Shown here piece by piece: positions 21,195 through 30,374 of a stretch of 61,567 nt of DNA. The stretch's first letter is position 1, and each line of letters opens with the position of its first letter. A model generated the notes under the pieces. It was given only the letters and a program-made list of their open reading frames with translations, made no database searches and had not been told where the DNA came from. Made by a program: the position numbers and the translations under genes. This stretch comes from Myxococcales bacterium (GTDB lineage: Bacteria; Myxococcota; UBA727; VGSZ01): contig JAHFED010000038.1 of assembly GCA_023248635.1 (NCBI GenBank), forward strand, positions 1 through 61,567. The letters are read 5' to 3'.

Positions 21195-22346
21195 TCAGCG
21201 CACGCGCATCTCGGCGCGATCGCCCGGGACGATCTCGCGGCTGGCCTGCAGCAGAATTCCCGTCGACACGTTCTTGCTGGTCTCGACGATGAGAATCTCG
21301 CCCACGTCCTCGTCGGCGAGCCCGGAATACTCCTTGGTGAAGGGGTCTCCGGCGCGCACGACGACGAAAGAGTTGCCGACCTGCACCCCATCGCTGCTGC
21401 CCTTGTCGAGCAACACCACGTAGTTGTCGCCGACGTAGCTGAGGGTGATGGGGCCGGCGTCGACGATGTAGCCCTTGATGGCCTTCGTGTTTTCCACGGC
21501 CCTGACCTGGTCAGTGTCGGTGGGAAGCCCGGCCACGAAGTCGCCACGCTCGATGGGCTCCCAGCTCTGGACGATGGTGCCCAAGGCTTGCTCGCGCGAG
21601 AGCAGATCGATCCGGACCTCACCCAGCAAGGTCACGACCTTGCCGAGGTTGGCGCCGGTGACAGGGTGGCGCAGGTCGCGCGTGGCCCGAAAGATCTGCA
21701 AAACGTCGCCGGGCTTGCCCTGCTTTTTCAACTTCACGTAAGCCCGATCGCTGGCCGAGAGCATCTGCTTTTCCTCGGGCGAATTCAGCACCTGGCCGGC
21801 TTCGTCGAGCTTGTCGCTGGGAATGAAGAAATCGCGGCGCCGGCGGTCGGCGCCGACGTTCTTGAAGCGGTCGCCGACGTCGTCGCCTTCGAAGCCGCCG
21901 CCTTGGATGTCCTCGAAGTCGGGCTCCTCTTCTTCCTTGGCGGGCGGTGGGGTCTCGATGGCAACGTCGCCGGGGTAGAAGCGAATCTGGTTGCCTGGGT
22001 GGATCCAGTTCGGGTTGTCGAGGTCTTGGTTGTAGGACCAGATCTTCGGCCAATACCAAGGGTTGTTCAGGAAGCGCTGGGACAAGTTCCACAGCGTGTC
22101 CCCGGGCTGCACCGTGTGAACCTCCGGGGCCGACGAAGACGACGCATCGTCTTTGTCCTCATTGCCCCCTTTGTCGTCGCCGCCGTAGCCGGGTTCGGGG
22201 CCGTCGGCTTCAGGGGCTTCGGGGGCTTCGGGGGTGTCGCTGCTGGCGGCACCCAGGCGATCGGCCGCCGCGCGCGCGGTGTTTGAGTCTTGGGCTGACG
22301 CCGGCGCCGCCAACGAGCAGAGGATGAAAACAGGTAGCGCGCGCAT
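21195..22346 (-). CDS. Secreted LysM-domain protein
   Basis: 383 aa from ATG 22346, with GGGAG upstream. A signal peptide (MRALPVFILCSLAAPASAQ) precedes an acidic, Ser/Gly-rich spacer. The LysM domain starts near residue 80: VHTVQPGDTLWNLSQRFLNN, WYWPKIWSYN and WIHPGNQIRFYPG, a form that usually binds peptidoglycan. The remaining 250 residues are beta-rich and contain two similar modules around LLGEVRIDLLSREQALG and GEILIVETSKNVSTGIL. This layout (LysM near the start plus a long tail) is frequent in deltaproteobacterial envelope proteins of unknown role. Longer upstream starts are not protein-like. Confidence 0.88.
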   Translation of the reverse strand: MRALPVFILCSLAAPASAQDSNTARAAADRLGAASSDTPEAPEAPEADGPEPGYGGDDKGGNEDKDDASSSSAPEVHTVQPGDTLWNLSQRFLNNPWYWPKIWSYNQDLDNPNWIHPGNQIRFYPGDVAIETPPPAKEEEEPDFEDIQGGGFEGDDVGDRFKNVGADRRRRDFFIPSDKLDEAGQVLNSPEEKQMLSASDRAYVKLKKQGKPGDVLQIFRATRDLRHPVTGANLGKVVTLLGEVRIDLLSREQALGTIVQSWEPIERGDFVAGLPTDTDQVRAVENTKAIKGYIVDAGPITLSYVGDNYVVLLDKGSSDGVQVGNSFVVVRAGDPFTKEYSGLADEDVGEILIVETSKNVSTGILLQASREIVPGDRAEMRVR

Positions 22347-22509
22347 GGCCGACTCCCGTGGAGTGATCTTGGCTCGGACGATAGAGAGCCCGCAGTCCCC
22401 CTCCAAATTTTTGGCAAAGAGCCGGGCGCTGCGTCGTCGCTGTCGCAGGGCCCCTGGTCCTCGGGCTGGAAAGGGAGACAAGCACGGGAAACCCTGACAA
22501 GAATGCCGG
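22347..22509. other. Divergent promoter region
   Basis: This 163-base gap separates the minus-strand LysM gene from the plus-strand TPR gene and must hold both promoters. I could not pick out convincing -35/-10 pairs. An AT-rich patch around AAATTTTTGG (near 22410) is the likeliest melting region. Confidence 0.35.
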
Positions 22510-23898
22510 GTGACCGACACCGACGACATGATTGCGACGGTCCCCTCGCCCAGCGACCCCGCGCTCGACCCAGCACCGGCCTCCGCGGATCCCAAGGCGC
22601 TGCCGCGCCGAGATCCCCTCACGCTCAAGGTCCCACCCCGCCCCGCCAAAGACGTCGAAGTCGAGAGTGTCCGCTGGTGGCGCATGCGCGGGCTGCCCGG
22701 GGGCGTGCTGCTCCCCGCCGCCGCCGACGACGACAGCGGGGCGCTGGAGCTGGCGCCGGGTGCCGCTGGTGAGATCGAGCAGCTTTTGGGCGAGGCCCAG
22801 CCAGGAGCCGCTTTGGAGCGCCTCTCCAAAGAGATGGACCTGTCGGCGAGCGTGAAACGGACGCTGCAGGCCCGCGCTTGGCTGATGGACGGCAAGGTCG
22901 ACGACGCCCGCGCGATCCTTGGCGCTGATGCCCCCCCCCTCGGCGACGCCGCTTTGGCCCTGGCCGAAAACGACATCGCTCGCGCCGAAGCGAGGGTGGC
23001 CAGCGTGCGCGCCCAGCAACCCCGCGACGTCGGCGTTGCCTACCTCCACGCCCTGGTGCGCGTCGCGCGCGGCGACATGGCGCAAGGGGCGGAGCTCTTG
23101 AGCGCCGTGGCGCGGGCCGTGCCCAGCCACGCTGTCGCCCGCTTCCAATTGGGCCAGATCTTGTTCTCCCAGGGCGATCCTGCGCGCGCCGGCACTCTCT
23201 ACGAGATGGCCTGGCAGCTTCAGCCGGGCTTCGTGAGCCCCCCCCTCGCCCTCGCCGACATGTTGGTCGAGAGCCGCCAATACGGCGAAGCCCTGGGCAT
23301 CCTCGAGAGGGTCTGCGCGGCGGTACCGAGCTCGCTGCCCCCCCGACAGCTGCAGTTGCGCATCCTCGTTGAAATCGGCGAGCGGGCGGCGGCGGTGGAG
23401 CTCGGCAAGAGCCTGCACGAGCAGGTTCCCGACGACCCCGACACCACCTTGCTCTACGCCGACGCCCTGACCGACGCCGACCAGACCGTCGAAGCCGAGG
23501 CCCTGTTGCAGCAGGTGCTCGAGCTGCCGGGGCTCGATCCCAACCAGGCCGTACGGGCGCGACGCCTGCAGGCCCGCATCGCTCTGGTCGAGCACCGCGC
23601 CGACGAAGCCATCGCCACCCTGACCGCAGCCGCCGAAGTCGCGCCGCCGTCGTCGTGCGGGGAGGTCTGTCTCGAGCTGGTCCACATCGGCGCCGCCCAG
23701 AACCGCGACAAGGAGATCGACCTCGGGCTGCTGCTGCTGCGGCGCTCCAGCGATGTTTCTTCGTTGGTGTCGGGGGCCCTGCTCGCCCGCCAACACCACC
23801 TTCTCGAGCACGCCAAGGCCCTGGCCGAACGCGCGCGCTCCCTCGTGCCGGGGACGGCGGCTGCCGCCCAGCTCGACGGCTTCATCGCCGGACTTTGA
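22510..23898 (+). CDS. TPR-repeat protein
   Basis: 462 aa from a GTG start. The first 80 residues are Pro/Ala/Asp-rich and probably unstructured. From about residue 100 the sequence is a series of paired helices with the TPR pattern, for example AVARFQLGQILFSQGDPARAGTLYEMA, PPLALADMLVESRQYGEALGILERV and TLLYADALTDADQTVEAEALLQQVL. No signal peptide, so it is likely cytoplasmic and mediates protein contacts. The next gene starts four bases after its stop, so the pair with the radical SAM enzyme is probably co-transcribed, and the TPR protein may act with that enzyme, though nothing in the sequence proves it. Confidence 0.82.
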   Translation: MTDTDDMIATVPSPSDPALDPAPASADPKALPRRDPLTLKVPPRPAKDVEVESVRWWRMRGLPGGVLLPAAADDDSGALELAPGAAGEIEQLLGEAQPGAALERLSKEMDLSASVKRTLQARAWLMDGKVDDARAILGADAPPLGDAALALAENDIARAEARVASVRAQQPRDVGVAYLHALVRVARGDMAQGAELLSAVARAVPSHAVARFQLGQILFSQGDPARAGTLYEMAWQLQPGFVSPPLALADMLVESRQYGEALGILERVCAAVPSSLPPRQLQLRILVEIGERAAAVELGKSLHEQVPDDPDTTLLYADALTDADQTVEAEALLQQVLELPGLDPNQAVRARRLQARIALVEHRADEAIATLTAAAEVAPPSSCGEVCLELVHIGAAQNRDKEIDLGLLLLRRSSDVSSLVSGALLARQHHLLEHAKALAERARSLVPGTAAAAQLDGFIAGL

Positions 23899-23901
23899 CC
23901 C

Positions 23902-25032
23902 ATGGGCCTGGACGTCGTCGACAACGCTCCGCCGGATCCGAGCCCCGCGCCGGTCGCTGATTGGCACCTGCAGCTCAAGCACGCCGCCCGCACCGCCGCC
24001 GACCTGCGCGCCGCCGGACTGCGCCTCAGCGACGACGAAGTGCGCGGCCTCGCCCACCTGCAGGCCCAGGGCGGACTGCCCTTGGGCGTCACCCCTCATT
24101 TCCTGGCGCTGCTCGATCCCGACGACGTCAACGACCCCCTGCGTCTGCAGGTCATCCCCCGCGCCGCCGAATTCCTGCCGACCCCCTGGGACCGCCGCGA
24201 TCCCCTCGGTGAAGAAGAGCTTGAGGCGGTGCCGGCCCTGGTGCACCGCTACCCCGACCGCGTGCTCTTGTTGGCCACCGATCGCTGCGCCGCCTACTGC
24301 CGCTTCTGCACCCGCAAGCGCCTGGTCGGACAGGGGCCGACGCCCTCATGGGAACATCTGGAACGTGCTTTTCAATACATCACTGAACACCCAGAAGTCC
24401 GCGAAGTCATCGTCTCGGGCGGCGACGCCATGATGCTCGGCGACGACCGGGTAGCCCTGCTGCTCGCGCGCCTGCGGGCCATCGCCCATCTCGATGTCAT
24501 TCGCATCGCCAGCCGCATGCTCGCTTTTTGCCCTCAGCGCGTGACCCCGGAATTGGTTTCGCTGCTGAAAAACCCCGACGACGACGGACCCGTCACCTAC
24601 TGGTTGTCCCATTTCAATCACGAAAAAGAGCTACATCCCACGGCGACACAGGTGGCAATCGCTCTCTTGATCGACGGCGGGGTGCCGGTGCTGAACCAGA
24701 CCGTGCTCTTGCGCGGAGTCAACGACAGCCGGGACACGCTGCTGCGCCTCTTCCGCCTGCTGACCCGTCGACGGGTGCGGCCCTACTATTTGCACCAGTG
24801 CGACCTCGCGCCCGGCACCGACGCCTTCCGGGTGCCCATCGACGACGCCCGCGCCCTCTATGCTTCTTTGCGCGGCCACCTCTCGGGGTTGTCGATTCCC
24901 ACTTTCGTCATCGACATCCCGGGGGGCAAGGGCAAGGCGTCCCTGGGATTCGACCCCGTCGTCGCCGTCGACGCCGACAGCGTCACCCTGCGCAGCTACC
25001 GCGGCGAGCTGGTGAAATACCCGCGGCGCTGA
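23902..25032 (+). CDS. Radical SAM aminomutase of the KamA family
   Basis: 376 aa. The [4Fe-4S]-binding motif is TDRCAAYCRFCTRKR (CxxxCxxC, residues about 130-140). Downstream are EVIVSGGDAMML (SAM contact), VLNQTVLLRGVND, RPYYLHQCDLAPGTDAF and the PLP-lysine loop DIPGGKGK, so all elements of lysine 2,3-aminomutase chemistry are present. Length lies between EpmB (about 340) and clostridial KamA (about 416). It could make beta-lysine as an osmolyte or for elongation factor P; no epmA or ablB acetyltransferase is in the window, so the role stays open. It follows the TPR gene by a few bases. Confidence 0.88.
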   Translation: MGLDVVDNAPPDPSPAPVADWHLQLKHAARTAADLRAAGLRLSDDEVRGLAHLQAQGGLPLGVTPHFLALLDPDDVNDPLRLQVIPRAAEFLPTPWDRRDPLGEEELEAVPALVHRYPDRVLLLATDRCAAYCRFCTRKRLVGQGPTPSWEHLERAFQYITEHPEVREVIVSGGDAMMLGDDRVALLLARLRAIAHLDVIRIASRMLAFCPQRVTPELVSLLKNPDDDGPVTYWLSHFNHEKELHPTATQVAIALLIDGGVPVLNQTVLLRGVNDSRDTLLRLFRLLTRRRVRPYYLHQCDLAPGTDAFRVPIDDARALYASLRGHLSGLSIPTFVIDIPGGKGKASLGFDPVVAVDADSVTLRSYRGELVKYPRR

Positions 25033-25073
25033 GCCGAAGCCGCCGGGGTCGAAGGCGTGTCTGAAGCGCTCGA

Positions 25074-25143
25074 GCCGTCGATGTTTGGGCCGCTGTTGAT
25101 GGCTCAAGTGCTTCCTGATTTGAGCCGCTGCCACGGCGCAAAT
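25074..25143. repeat. Degenerate copies of the palindromic repeat
   Basis: Two decayed units occur between the KamA-like and amidase genes: GAGCCG...TGGCTCAAGTGCTTCCTG and TTTGAGCCG-CTGCCA-CGGCGCAAA. The CTTCCTG linker is recognisable. Stems have mismatches, which suggests older insertions. Confidence 0.65.
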
Positions 25144-25204
25144 GTGGCATCTGGAGCCTGCGATCGCGCCCTGGGGTCGCTTCACCGCTGCGTCGGAGGC
25201 TTCG

Positions 25205-26878
25205 ATGTCCCAGTACCACCGTGATCCTGTCAAAGCCCCGCGCGTGAAGGGGCTGGCGCTGAAGGCCTTCGTCGCCGCCCTCGAGAGCCCCCTGGGCGAC
25301 GTCGTCATCGCCAAGATCATGGCCGACAGCGGCTTCGTGCGTTTTCGGGACCAGGATCCGGGTGCGGTACCCCCGCTTCAGTTCCCCCTGCCTCATCCCG
25401 ATCCCCTGCCCAAGGGCGGCAAGCCCCAAGAGATGGCCGCTGCCGTCGTCGACGCGACCTCTCCCGCCGGTGCTGAGGGCCCAGAGACCGTGGCCCGCTT
25501 CGTCGCCGCCTACCGCGAGGGTGCGTCCCCCGTCGACGTCGCCGCCCGCATCGAGGCCTCAGTGCAACGCTTCGCCGCCGACGGCATGGGCTTCTTCATC
25601 GCTCGCAAGCCCGAGGAGCTGGCCAGAGACGCCGCCGCCTCTGCTGCCCGCCACCTCGCGAAAAAGGCCCTGTCGGTGCTCGACGGTGTGCCCTTCGTGA
25701 TCAAGGACGAGCTCGACGTCGAGGGCTACGCGACCACCCTGGGCACCTCGTGGCGCAACGAGATTGCGACCAGCGACTGCACCATCGCCGCCCGCCTGCG
25801 CGCCGCCGGGGCCTTGTTGGTCGGCAAGGGCAACATGAACGAGATCGGCATCAATCCCATCGGGCTCAACCCCCACTGGGGCGTGTGTCGCAACCCCTGG
25901 GACAAAACCCGCATCACAGGCGGGTCGTCGTCGGCGTCAGCGGCAACGGTGGCGGCGGGCTTGGCTCCGATCAGCATCGGGGCCGACGGCGGCGGCAGCA
26001 TCCGCATTCCCGCCGCCTTGTGCGGCGTCGTCGGGCTCAAAGCCACCCACGGGCGCATCCCCGAGACCGGCATTCCGCCGCTGTGTTGGACCCCCGGCCA
26101 CGCGGGACCCTTCGGCCGCACCGTCGCCGACGTCGCCGCCGCCTACGCCGTCATCGCCGGCAGCGACGGCCACGATATTTCCTCGCGCACCCAACCGTCG
26201 CCCTCGCTGCAGGACTTCGCCAACCTCGACGTCAAAGGACTGCGCATCGGCGTGTGCTGGCCCTGGCTCGAAGACGCCGACCCAGACGTCGTCAACCGCA
26301 CCAAGGAAGGCATCAAAGCCCTGAGCGCCCGCGGCTGCGTCGTCGTCGAAGTCGCCCCCATGGATCTGAACCGCGTCTTGTGGACCCACGCGACCATCAT
26401 CTTGAGCGAGATGGCCACGGCCATGCGCACCGAGATCGACAAGGGCGTCGCCCGCTTCGCCTACGACACCCGCACCAACCTCGCCATCGCCCAGCGCTTC
26501 TCGGCGCTCGACTACGTGCACGCCCTGCGGCACCGCCACGCCATCACCAAGGAGACCCTCGAGACCTTCCAGCGCGTCGACGTCATCGCCTCGCCCACCA
26601 CGGCGACGACGGCCCCGCCCATCCCCGAAGACACCCTGCCCGACGGCGACAGCAACCTCCCCGTCGTCGACGGCCTGATGCGCTTCATCCGGGTTGGCAA
26701 TCTCGTCGGCTACCCGGCCATCAGCGTGCCCTGCGGCTTCGACGCCAAAGGCTTGCCCGTCGGGTTTCACCTGATGGGCCGCGCCTACGAGGAGCACACG
26801 CTCTTGCGCCTCGCGCGGGTCGTCGAGATGGCCTCGGAGCAACGCGTGCCCCGCAGTCACGCGACCGGCCTGCGCTGA
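25205..26878 (+). CDS. Amidase-signature hydrolase
   Basis: 557 aa from ATG 25205. The catalytic triad of the amidase-signature family is clear: Lys in GVPFVIKDELDVEGY (about residue 165), cis-Ser in ITGGSSSASAATVAAGL (about 240) and nucleophile Ser in GADGGGSIRIPAALCG (about 260). A 100-residue N-terminal extension that is absent from GatA, and GNMNEIGINPIGLNPHWGVCRNPWD, place it among the longer fungal/bacterial acylamidases (fatty-acid-amide-hydrolase-like). No signal peptide. The substrate is unknown. It is not a subunit of the tRNA amidotransferase. Confidence 0.87.
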   Translation: MSQYHRDPVKAPRVKGLALKAFVAALESPLGDVVIAKIMADSGFVRFRDQDPGAVPPLQFPLPHPDPLPKGGKPQEMAAAVVDATSPAGAEGPETVARFVAAYREGASPVDVAARIEASVQRFAADGMGFFIARKPEELARDAAASAARHLAKKALSVLDGVPFVIKDELDVEGYATTLGTSWRNEIATSDCTIAARLRAAGALLVGKGNMNEIGINPIGLNPHWGVCRNPWDKTRITGGSSSASAATVAAGLAPISIGADGGGSIRIPAALCGVVGLKATHGRIPETGIPPLCWTPGHAGPFGRTVADVAAAYAVIAGSDGHDISSRTQPSPSLQDFANLDVKGLRIGVCWPWLEDADPDVVNRTKEGIKALSARGCVVVEVAPMDLNRVLWTHATIILSEMATAMRTEIDKGVARFAYDTRTNLAIAQRFSALDYVHALRHRHAITKETLETFQRVDVIASPTTATTAPPIPEDTLPDGDSNLPVVDGLMRFIRVGNLVGYPAISVPCGFDAKGLPVGFHLMGRAYEEHTLLRLARVVEMASEQRVPRSHATGLR

Positions 26879-27088
26879 GCGGTCGCGCAGGATCGCTTCT
26901 CTGTGACTGCCGGCTGGCCCGGTAGCAGCCGAAGGCCCTGCCGCCTCTCAAAGCAACGTTGACACGTCGTCGGCGCCGCCCTACCGCGGACGAGCCTGAG
27001 GTCGCGGCCAGTGGATTGGCTGCTTGCGGGCAGAACTGTTCATTGCTTCCCGCGCTGACGCGTTGGAGGCCTCGCGGAGCGAAAAGTC
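26879..27088 (+). promoter_or_regulatory. metK upstream leader
   Basis: The 210 bases before metK hold a hairpin CGGCTG-GCCCGGTAG-CAGCCG near 26910-26930, and a TTGACA hexamer at 26959-26964 with a weak TACCGC 17 bases further on. I could not fit the sequence to the conserved core of SAM-I, SAM-II, SAM-IV or SAH riboswitches. SAM-dependent control would be expected for this gene but is not shown. Confidence 0.3.
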
Positions 27089-28366
27089 ATGGCGCGCAAC
27101 TCCTTGTTCACATCCGAGTCGGTCACCGAGGGTCACCCGGACAAAATGGCGGACCAGGTCAGCGACGCCATCGTCGACGCCATTCTGGGCGCGGAAAAGC
27201 ACCCGGGCCAAGCGCGCATCGCCGTCGAAACCCTCTTCAAGACCGGCCTGTGTCTGGTCGCCGGCGAGGTGCGCACCAACGCCCGCATCGACGTGCCCGG
27301 CATCGTGCGGCGCACCATCAACCGCATCGGCTTCGACCACTCCGACAAGGGCTTCGACGGCACCACTTGCGCGGTGCTCAACGCCATCGAAGGACAAAGC
27401 CCCGACATCGCTATGGGCGTCGACATCGGCAAAGGCGACAAGGTCAAGCGCGGCAAAGAAAAGAAAGAGCAAGGGGCCGGCGACCAAGGGCTGATGTTCG
27501 GCTTCGCCGTCGACGAAACCCCAGAGCTGATGCCCATGCCCATCGCCTACGCCCACGCCGTCACCCGCCGGCTGGCCGAGGCCCGACGCTCCTCGCTCAA
27601 GTGGCTGCGCCCCGACGGCAAGAGCCAGGTGACCATCCAATACGTCGACGGCCGCCCGGCCTTCATCGACACCGTGGTGGTCTCGACCCAGCACGACGCC
27701 GACACCTCCCTGACCAAGCTGCGCGAAGCCGTCATGGACGACGTCATCCTCAAGGCTCTGCCCAAGCCGATGCTCACCAAGCAGACCAAGTACTTCATCA
27801 ACCCGACCGGCAACTTCGTCGTCGGCGGTCCCATGGGCGACGCCGGCATTACCGGGCGCAAGATCATCGTCGACACTTACGGCGGCATGGGTCGGCACGG
27901 CGGCGGCGCCTTCTCGGGCAAAGATCCCTCCAAGGTCGATCGCTCGGCGGCCTACATGGCGCGCTACGTCGCCAAGAACGTCGTCGCGGCCGGTCTTGCT
28001 CGCCGCTGTGAGGTGCAGGTCGCCTACGCCATCGGCGTCGCCGAGCCCGTGTCGGTCATGGTCGACTGCTTCGGCACCGAGGTCGTCGAGGCCGAGCGCA
28101 TGGAAAAGGCCATTCGCAAGCTCTTCCCCTTGCGTCCGCTGGGCCTCATCGAGCACCTGAAGCTCTTGAAGCCTTGCTACGAACGCACCGCGGCCTATGG
28201 GCATTTTGGTCGTCCCGAGTTCACCTGGGAAAAGACCGACCTGGCCCGCGAGCTCGCCGACGAATGCGGGTTCAAGAAGGGCGCAAAGAGCATCAATGGT
28301 AACGGCCACCACCTCAAGGCCAGCGAGAGCGCCAAGAAGGCGACGCGGAAGCAAGCCGAAGCCTGA
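27089..28366 (+). CDS. metK: S-adenosylmethionine synthetase
   Basis: 425 aa. MetK makes SAM from methionine and ATP in the cytoplasm. Motifs: [20 protein letters not shown] at residues 7-26 (catalytic His), [24 protein letters not shown] (ATP site), [39 protein letters not shown] and the P-loop-like [19 protein letters not shown]. It is about 30 residues longer than E. coli MetK because of a basic insert ([12 protein letters not shown], residues about 118-129) in the flexible loop region and a Lys/Ala-rich tail. It supplies the cofactor used by the radical SAM gene upstream, but they are separated by the amidase. Confidence 0.97.
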   Translation: MARNSLFTSESVTEGHPDKMADQVSDAIVDAILGAEKHPGQARIAVETLFKTGLCLVAGEVRTNARIDVPGIVRRTINRIGFDHSDKGFDGTTCAVLNAIEGQSPDIAMGVDIGKGDKVKRGKEKKEQGAGDQGLMFGFAVDETPELMPMPIAYAHAVTRRLAEARRSSLKWLRPDGKSQVTIQYVDGRPAFIDTVVVSTQHDADTSLTKLREAVMDDVILKALPKPMLTKQTKYFINPTGNFVVGGPMGDAGITGRKIIVDTYGGMGRHGGGAFSGKDPSKVDRSAAYMARYVAKNVVAAGLARRCEVQVAYAIGVAEPVSVMVDCFGTEVVEAERMEKAIRKLFPLRPLGLIEHLKLLKPCYERTAAYGHFGRPEFTWEKTDLARELADECGFKKGAKSINGNGHHLKASESAKKATRKQAEA

Positions 28367-28372
28367 GCCACC

Positions 28373-28693
28373 ATGAGTCGGGTGCTGCTCTCGGTGTGTG
28401 AGCGCTGCGAGCAGTCGCGGTCGTCGACGGGAGAAGCGCTCTTGGAGGCCATCAAGCGCATCCGCCGCGAGCGCGGCCTCAAGGACCTTTTCAAGGTCGA
28501 GGCCGTGCACTGCCTGAAGTGCTGCGATCAGCCCTGCGCCCTCGAGCTCTCCGGTAAGAGGCGCTCGACCTACACCCGGGTCGACGTCGGCGTCGACGAC
28601 GCGGAAGCCGTGGTCGAAGCTGCTCAGCTGTACGCGGCCTTGCTGCCGGGCCAGGAGCTGTCGGAGCGCCAGCTGCCCGGAGATTCGGACTAG
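28373..28693 (+). CDS. DUF1636-like metal-binding protein
   Basis: 106 aa, starting seven bases after metK and likely co-transcribed. Four Cys in two pairs, LSVCERCEQSR (residues 9-12) and HCLKCCDQPCALEL (about 47-55), resemble the DUF1636 family and thioredoxin-like [2Fe-2S] ferredoxins. The segment between them is helical. Function of the family is unknown; a metal- or cluster-binding role is an inference from the Cys arrangement. No signal peptide. Confidence 0.78.
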   Translation: MSRVLLSVCERCEQSRSSTGEALLEAIKRIRRERGLKDLFKVEAVHCLKCCDQPCALELSGKRRSTYTRVDVGVDDAEAVVEAAQLYAALLPGQELSERQLPGDSD

Positions 28694-28969
28694 CTAGCGC
28701 AGGGAGACCGATCCCTCGGCGAGTCTCTCGATGACGAGCTCACGGACGATGCGCGAGAGGCGCTGGTGGAAGGCTTCGTCGACGTGGCGACCCGATCGGC
28801 GTTCGATCCATTCCGCCGCCAGCGCCGTGCAGCGGGCCAGGCGCCCCTCATCGAGCGCCGCAGTGCGGGCGTCGACGACGAAGAAGGCGGCGCCGAAGCG
28901 ATCGACGAGGATCGGGCAGAGCCGATGGGCGCGGCGCCAGTGCTCCAGATCGACGACGTCTGCTCGCAT
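28694..28969 (-). CDS. Small hypothetical protein
   Basis: 91 aa, tail-to-tail with the DUF1636-like gene with no spacer. It is helical and Arg/Ala-rich: DLEHWRRAHRLCPILVDRFG then VVDARTAALDEGRLARCTAL and a helical C-terminus ending LAEGSVSLR. GC-rich third positions support coding. No domain recognised. An in-frame stop lies about 14 codons upstream, with no other start in between, so ATG 28969 is the only reasonable start. Confidence 0.5.
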   Translation of the reverse strand: MRADVVDLEHWRRAHRLCPILVDRFGAAFFVVDARTAALDEGRLARCTALAAEWIERRSGRHVDEAFHQRLSRIVRELVIERLAEGSVSLR

Positions 28970-29307
28970 GCAGGCCCAGCATCGACGCCGTCGTTTCGGG
29001 CGGCCAGTTCTTCACCGATCAATTTCGGAGGATTTCTGGGGCCTGTCGTCGACGTCAGGCACCACTGTGGGTACCTTGGCGCCATGATCCCCGATCTCGC
29101 TGAACTTCGACTGCGGAGCGGGCTCGTTCAGCTCCGTCGGGGATGCTCTTTTCAAAGGTCTGATGCAGCTGATGCAGACCTCCCCCCGCGCCGGCGGAGC
29201 CGGACGCGGGGCCCCCCGCCAACTCCGCGTTCCGCGGGCCCGCTGCACGCGCATCATCCCGCGTCTTTTCCATCTCGGAACGCGGTCGAACATCAAGCGG
29301 ACGCGGG
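28970..29307. repeat. Modular structured repeat (M1-M2) upstream of a kinase gene
   Basis: No gene seen. M1 (29087-29144) folds as nested stems: ATCCCCGA with TCGGGGAT, inside it GCTGAAC with GTTCAGC, and a small central stem. M2 (29174-29310) contains a CCCCGCG/CGCGGGG stem around CCGGC/GCCGG, CCGCG/CGCGG, and a long-range pair ATCCCGCGTC with GACGCGGGAT. The same modules occur as M1-M1-M2-M2 at 57260-57677. M2 ends exactly over the possible ATG (29308) of the following kinase gene. Confidence 0.85.
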
Positions 29308-30324
29308 ATGAATCCTCCTCACCACGCCGGGACTTGGCACATGGCGGGCTGGGAAGTGCTCGGCCGCATCGCTCGCGGCAGCACGGCCGATGTGTTGGTG
29401 GCCCGCGCCGCGCTCACGGGTGACGAGACGCCGGCGTCGTTGGCCTTGGGCTTGGTAACGGCGGATCGCCGGGTGGTGCTCAAGCGCCTCTATCCCCATC
29501 TCGCCGCCGACGAAGACTTCGTGAAGAGCTTCGTCGACGAAGTGCGCTTGATGTCGCTGCTGCGCCACCGGGGCATCGTCGACGTGCTCGACCTCGACGA
29601 AGACGACGAGACCTGCTTCGCCGTGCTGGAATTGGTCGATGGTCCGTCGCTGTCGGCCGCCCTGCGCCTACACACGGCGGCGCAACACCACCCCATTCCT
29701 GTCGTCGTCGCCGCTGCCGTCGTCTCCCGCGTCGCCGAAGCTCTGCAGGTGGTGCACCGGGCTTGCGATCCAAAGACCAGCGAACCTTTGTTGCTGGTGC
29801 ACCGCGACGTCAACCCGCAGAACATCTTGGTGGGCCGCGATGGCGCGGTGAAGTTGGCGGACTTCGGCGTCGCCCGCTCGGCGCCGGGTCGCAAGAACGG
29901 CATCTTGGCGGCGCGCACCACCAATGCCGGCGTGCTCAAGGGCAAGATCAGCTTCTTATCGCCGGAACAATTGCGCGGCGGCGTCGTCGATCACCGCTCC
30001 GATCTCTTTGCTTTGGGCTCGACCCTCTACCTCTTGCTCACCGGCGCGCTGCCCTTCGTCGGCGGCAGCGATATTGAGCTCTTCGAAGCCATCGGCAACC
30101 TCACGCCGCTGCCGCCCTCGCGCGTGCGCAACGATCCCGCGGTCGCCGCCCTCGACGAATTGGTGATGGCCTTGTTGTCCAAAGATCCCGCCCAGCGTCC
30201 GAGCGGTGCCGACGAGGTGTCGGAGGCCCTCAACCGCATCGACACCGTCTCGTGCGCAACTGACAGCGACGCGCTGGTCGCAGCCTTCGTCGGCACCCTG
30301 GGGCTGCCCTCTCTGCGCGCCTGA
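29308..30324 (+). CDS. Cytoplasmic serine/threonine protein kinase
   Basis: 338 aa. A single kinase domain with all catalytic residues: Gly loop GRIARGSTADVLVA, Lys in RRVVLKRLY, HRDVNPQNILV catalytic loop, ADFGVARS and SFLSPEQLRGG. It has no transmembrane helix or sensor domain, only a short C-terminal tail, so it is probably controlled by a partner. Two starts are possible: ATG 29308, which lies inside the M2 repeat, or ATG 29341, directly before the domain (MAGWEVLGRIARG). sppA begins 51 bases after its stop. Confidence 0.88.
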   Translation: MNPPHHAGTWHMAGWEVLGRIARGSTADVLVARAALTGDETPASLALGLVTADRRVVLKRLYPHLAADEDFVKSFVDEVRLMSLLRHRGIVDVLDLDEDDETCFAVLELVDGPSLSAALRLHTAAQHHPIPVVVAAAVVSRVAEALQVVHRACDPKTSEPLLLVHRDVNPQNILVGRDGAVKLADFGVARSAPGRKNGILAARTTNAGVLKGKISFLSPEQLRGGVVDHRSDLFALGSTLYLLLTGALPFVGGSDIELFEAIGNLTPLPPSRVRNDPAVAALDELVMALLSKDPAQRPSGADEVSEALNRIDTVSCATDSDALVAAFVGTLGLPSLRA

Positions 30325-30374
30325 GCCGCACCTGGTCGCTGGTGCTTGGCGGCGCGGCTGGTAGCGTCCGGCCC

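Noticed and set aside
22210-24246. 678-codon minus-strand frame
   Set aside because: Antisense shadow of the TPR gene and KamA start; long shadows are expected at this GC content.
26879-27088. SAM-I riboswitch
   Set aside because: Conserved core segments of the class could not be found; only generic hairpins are present.
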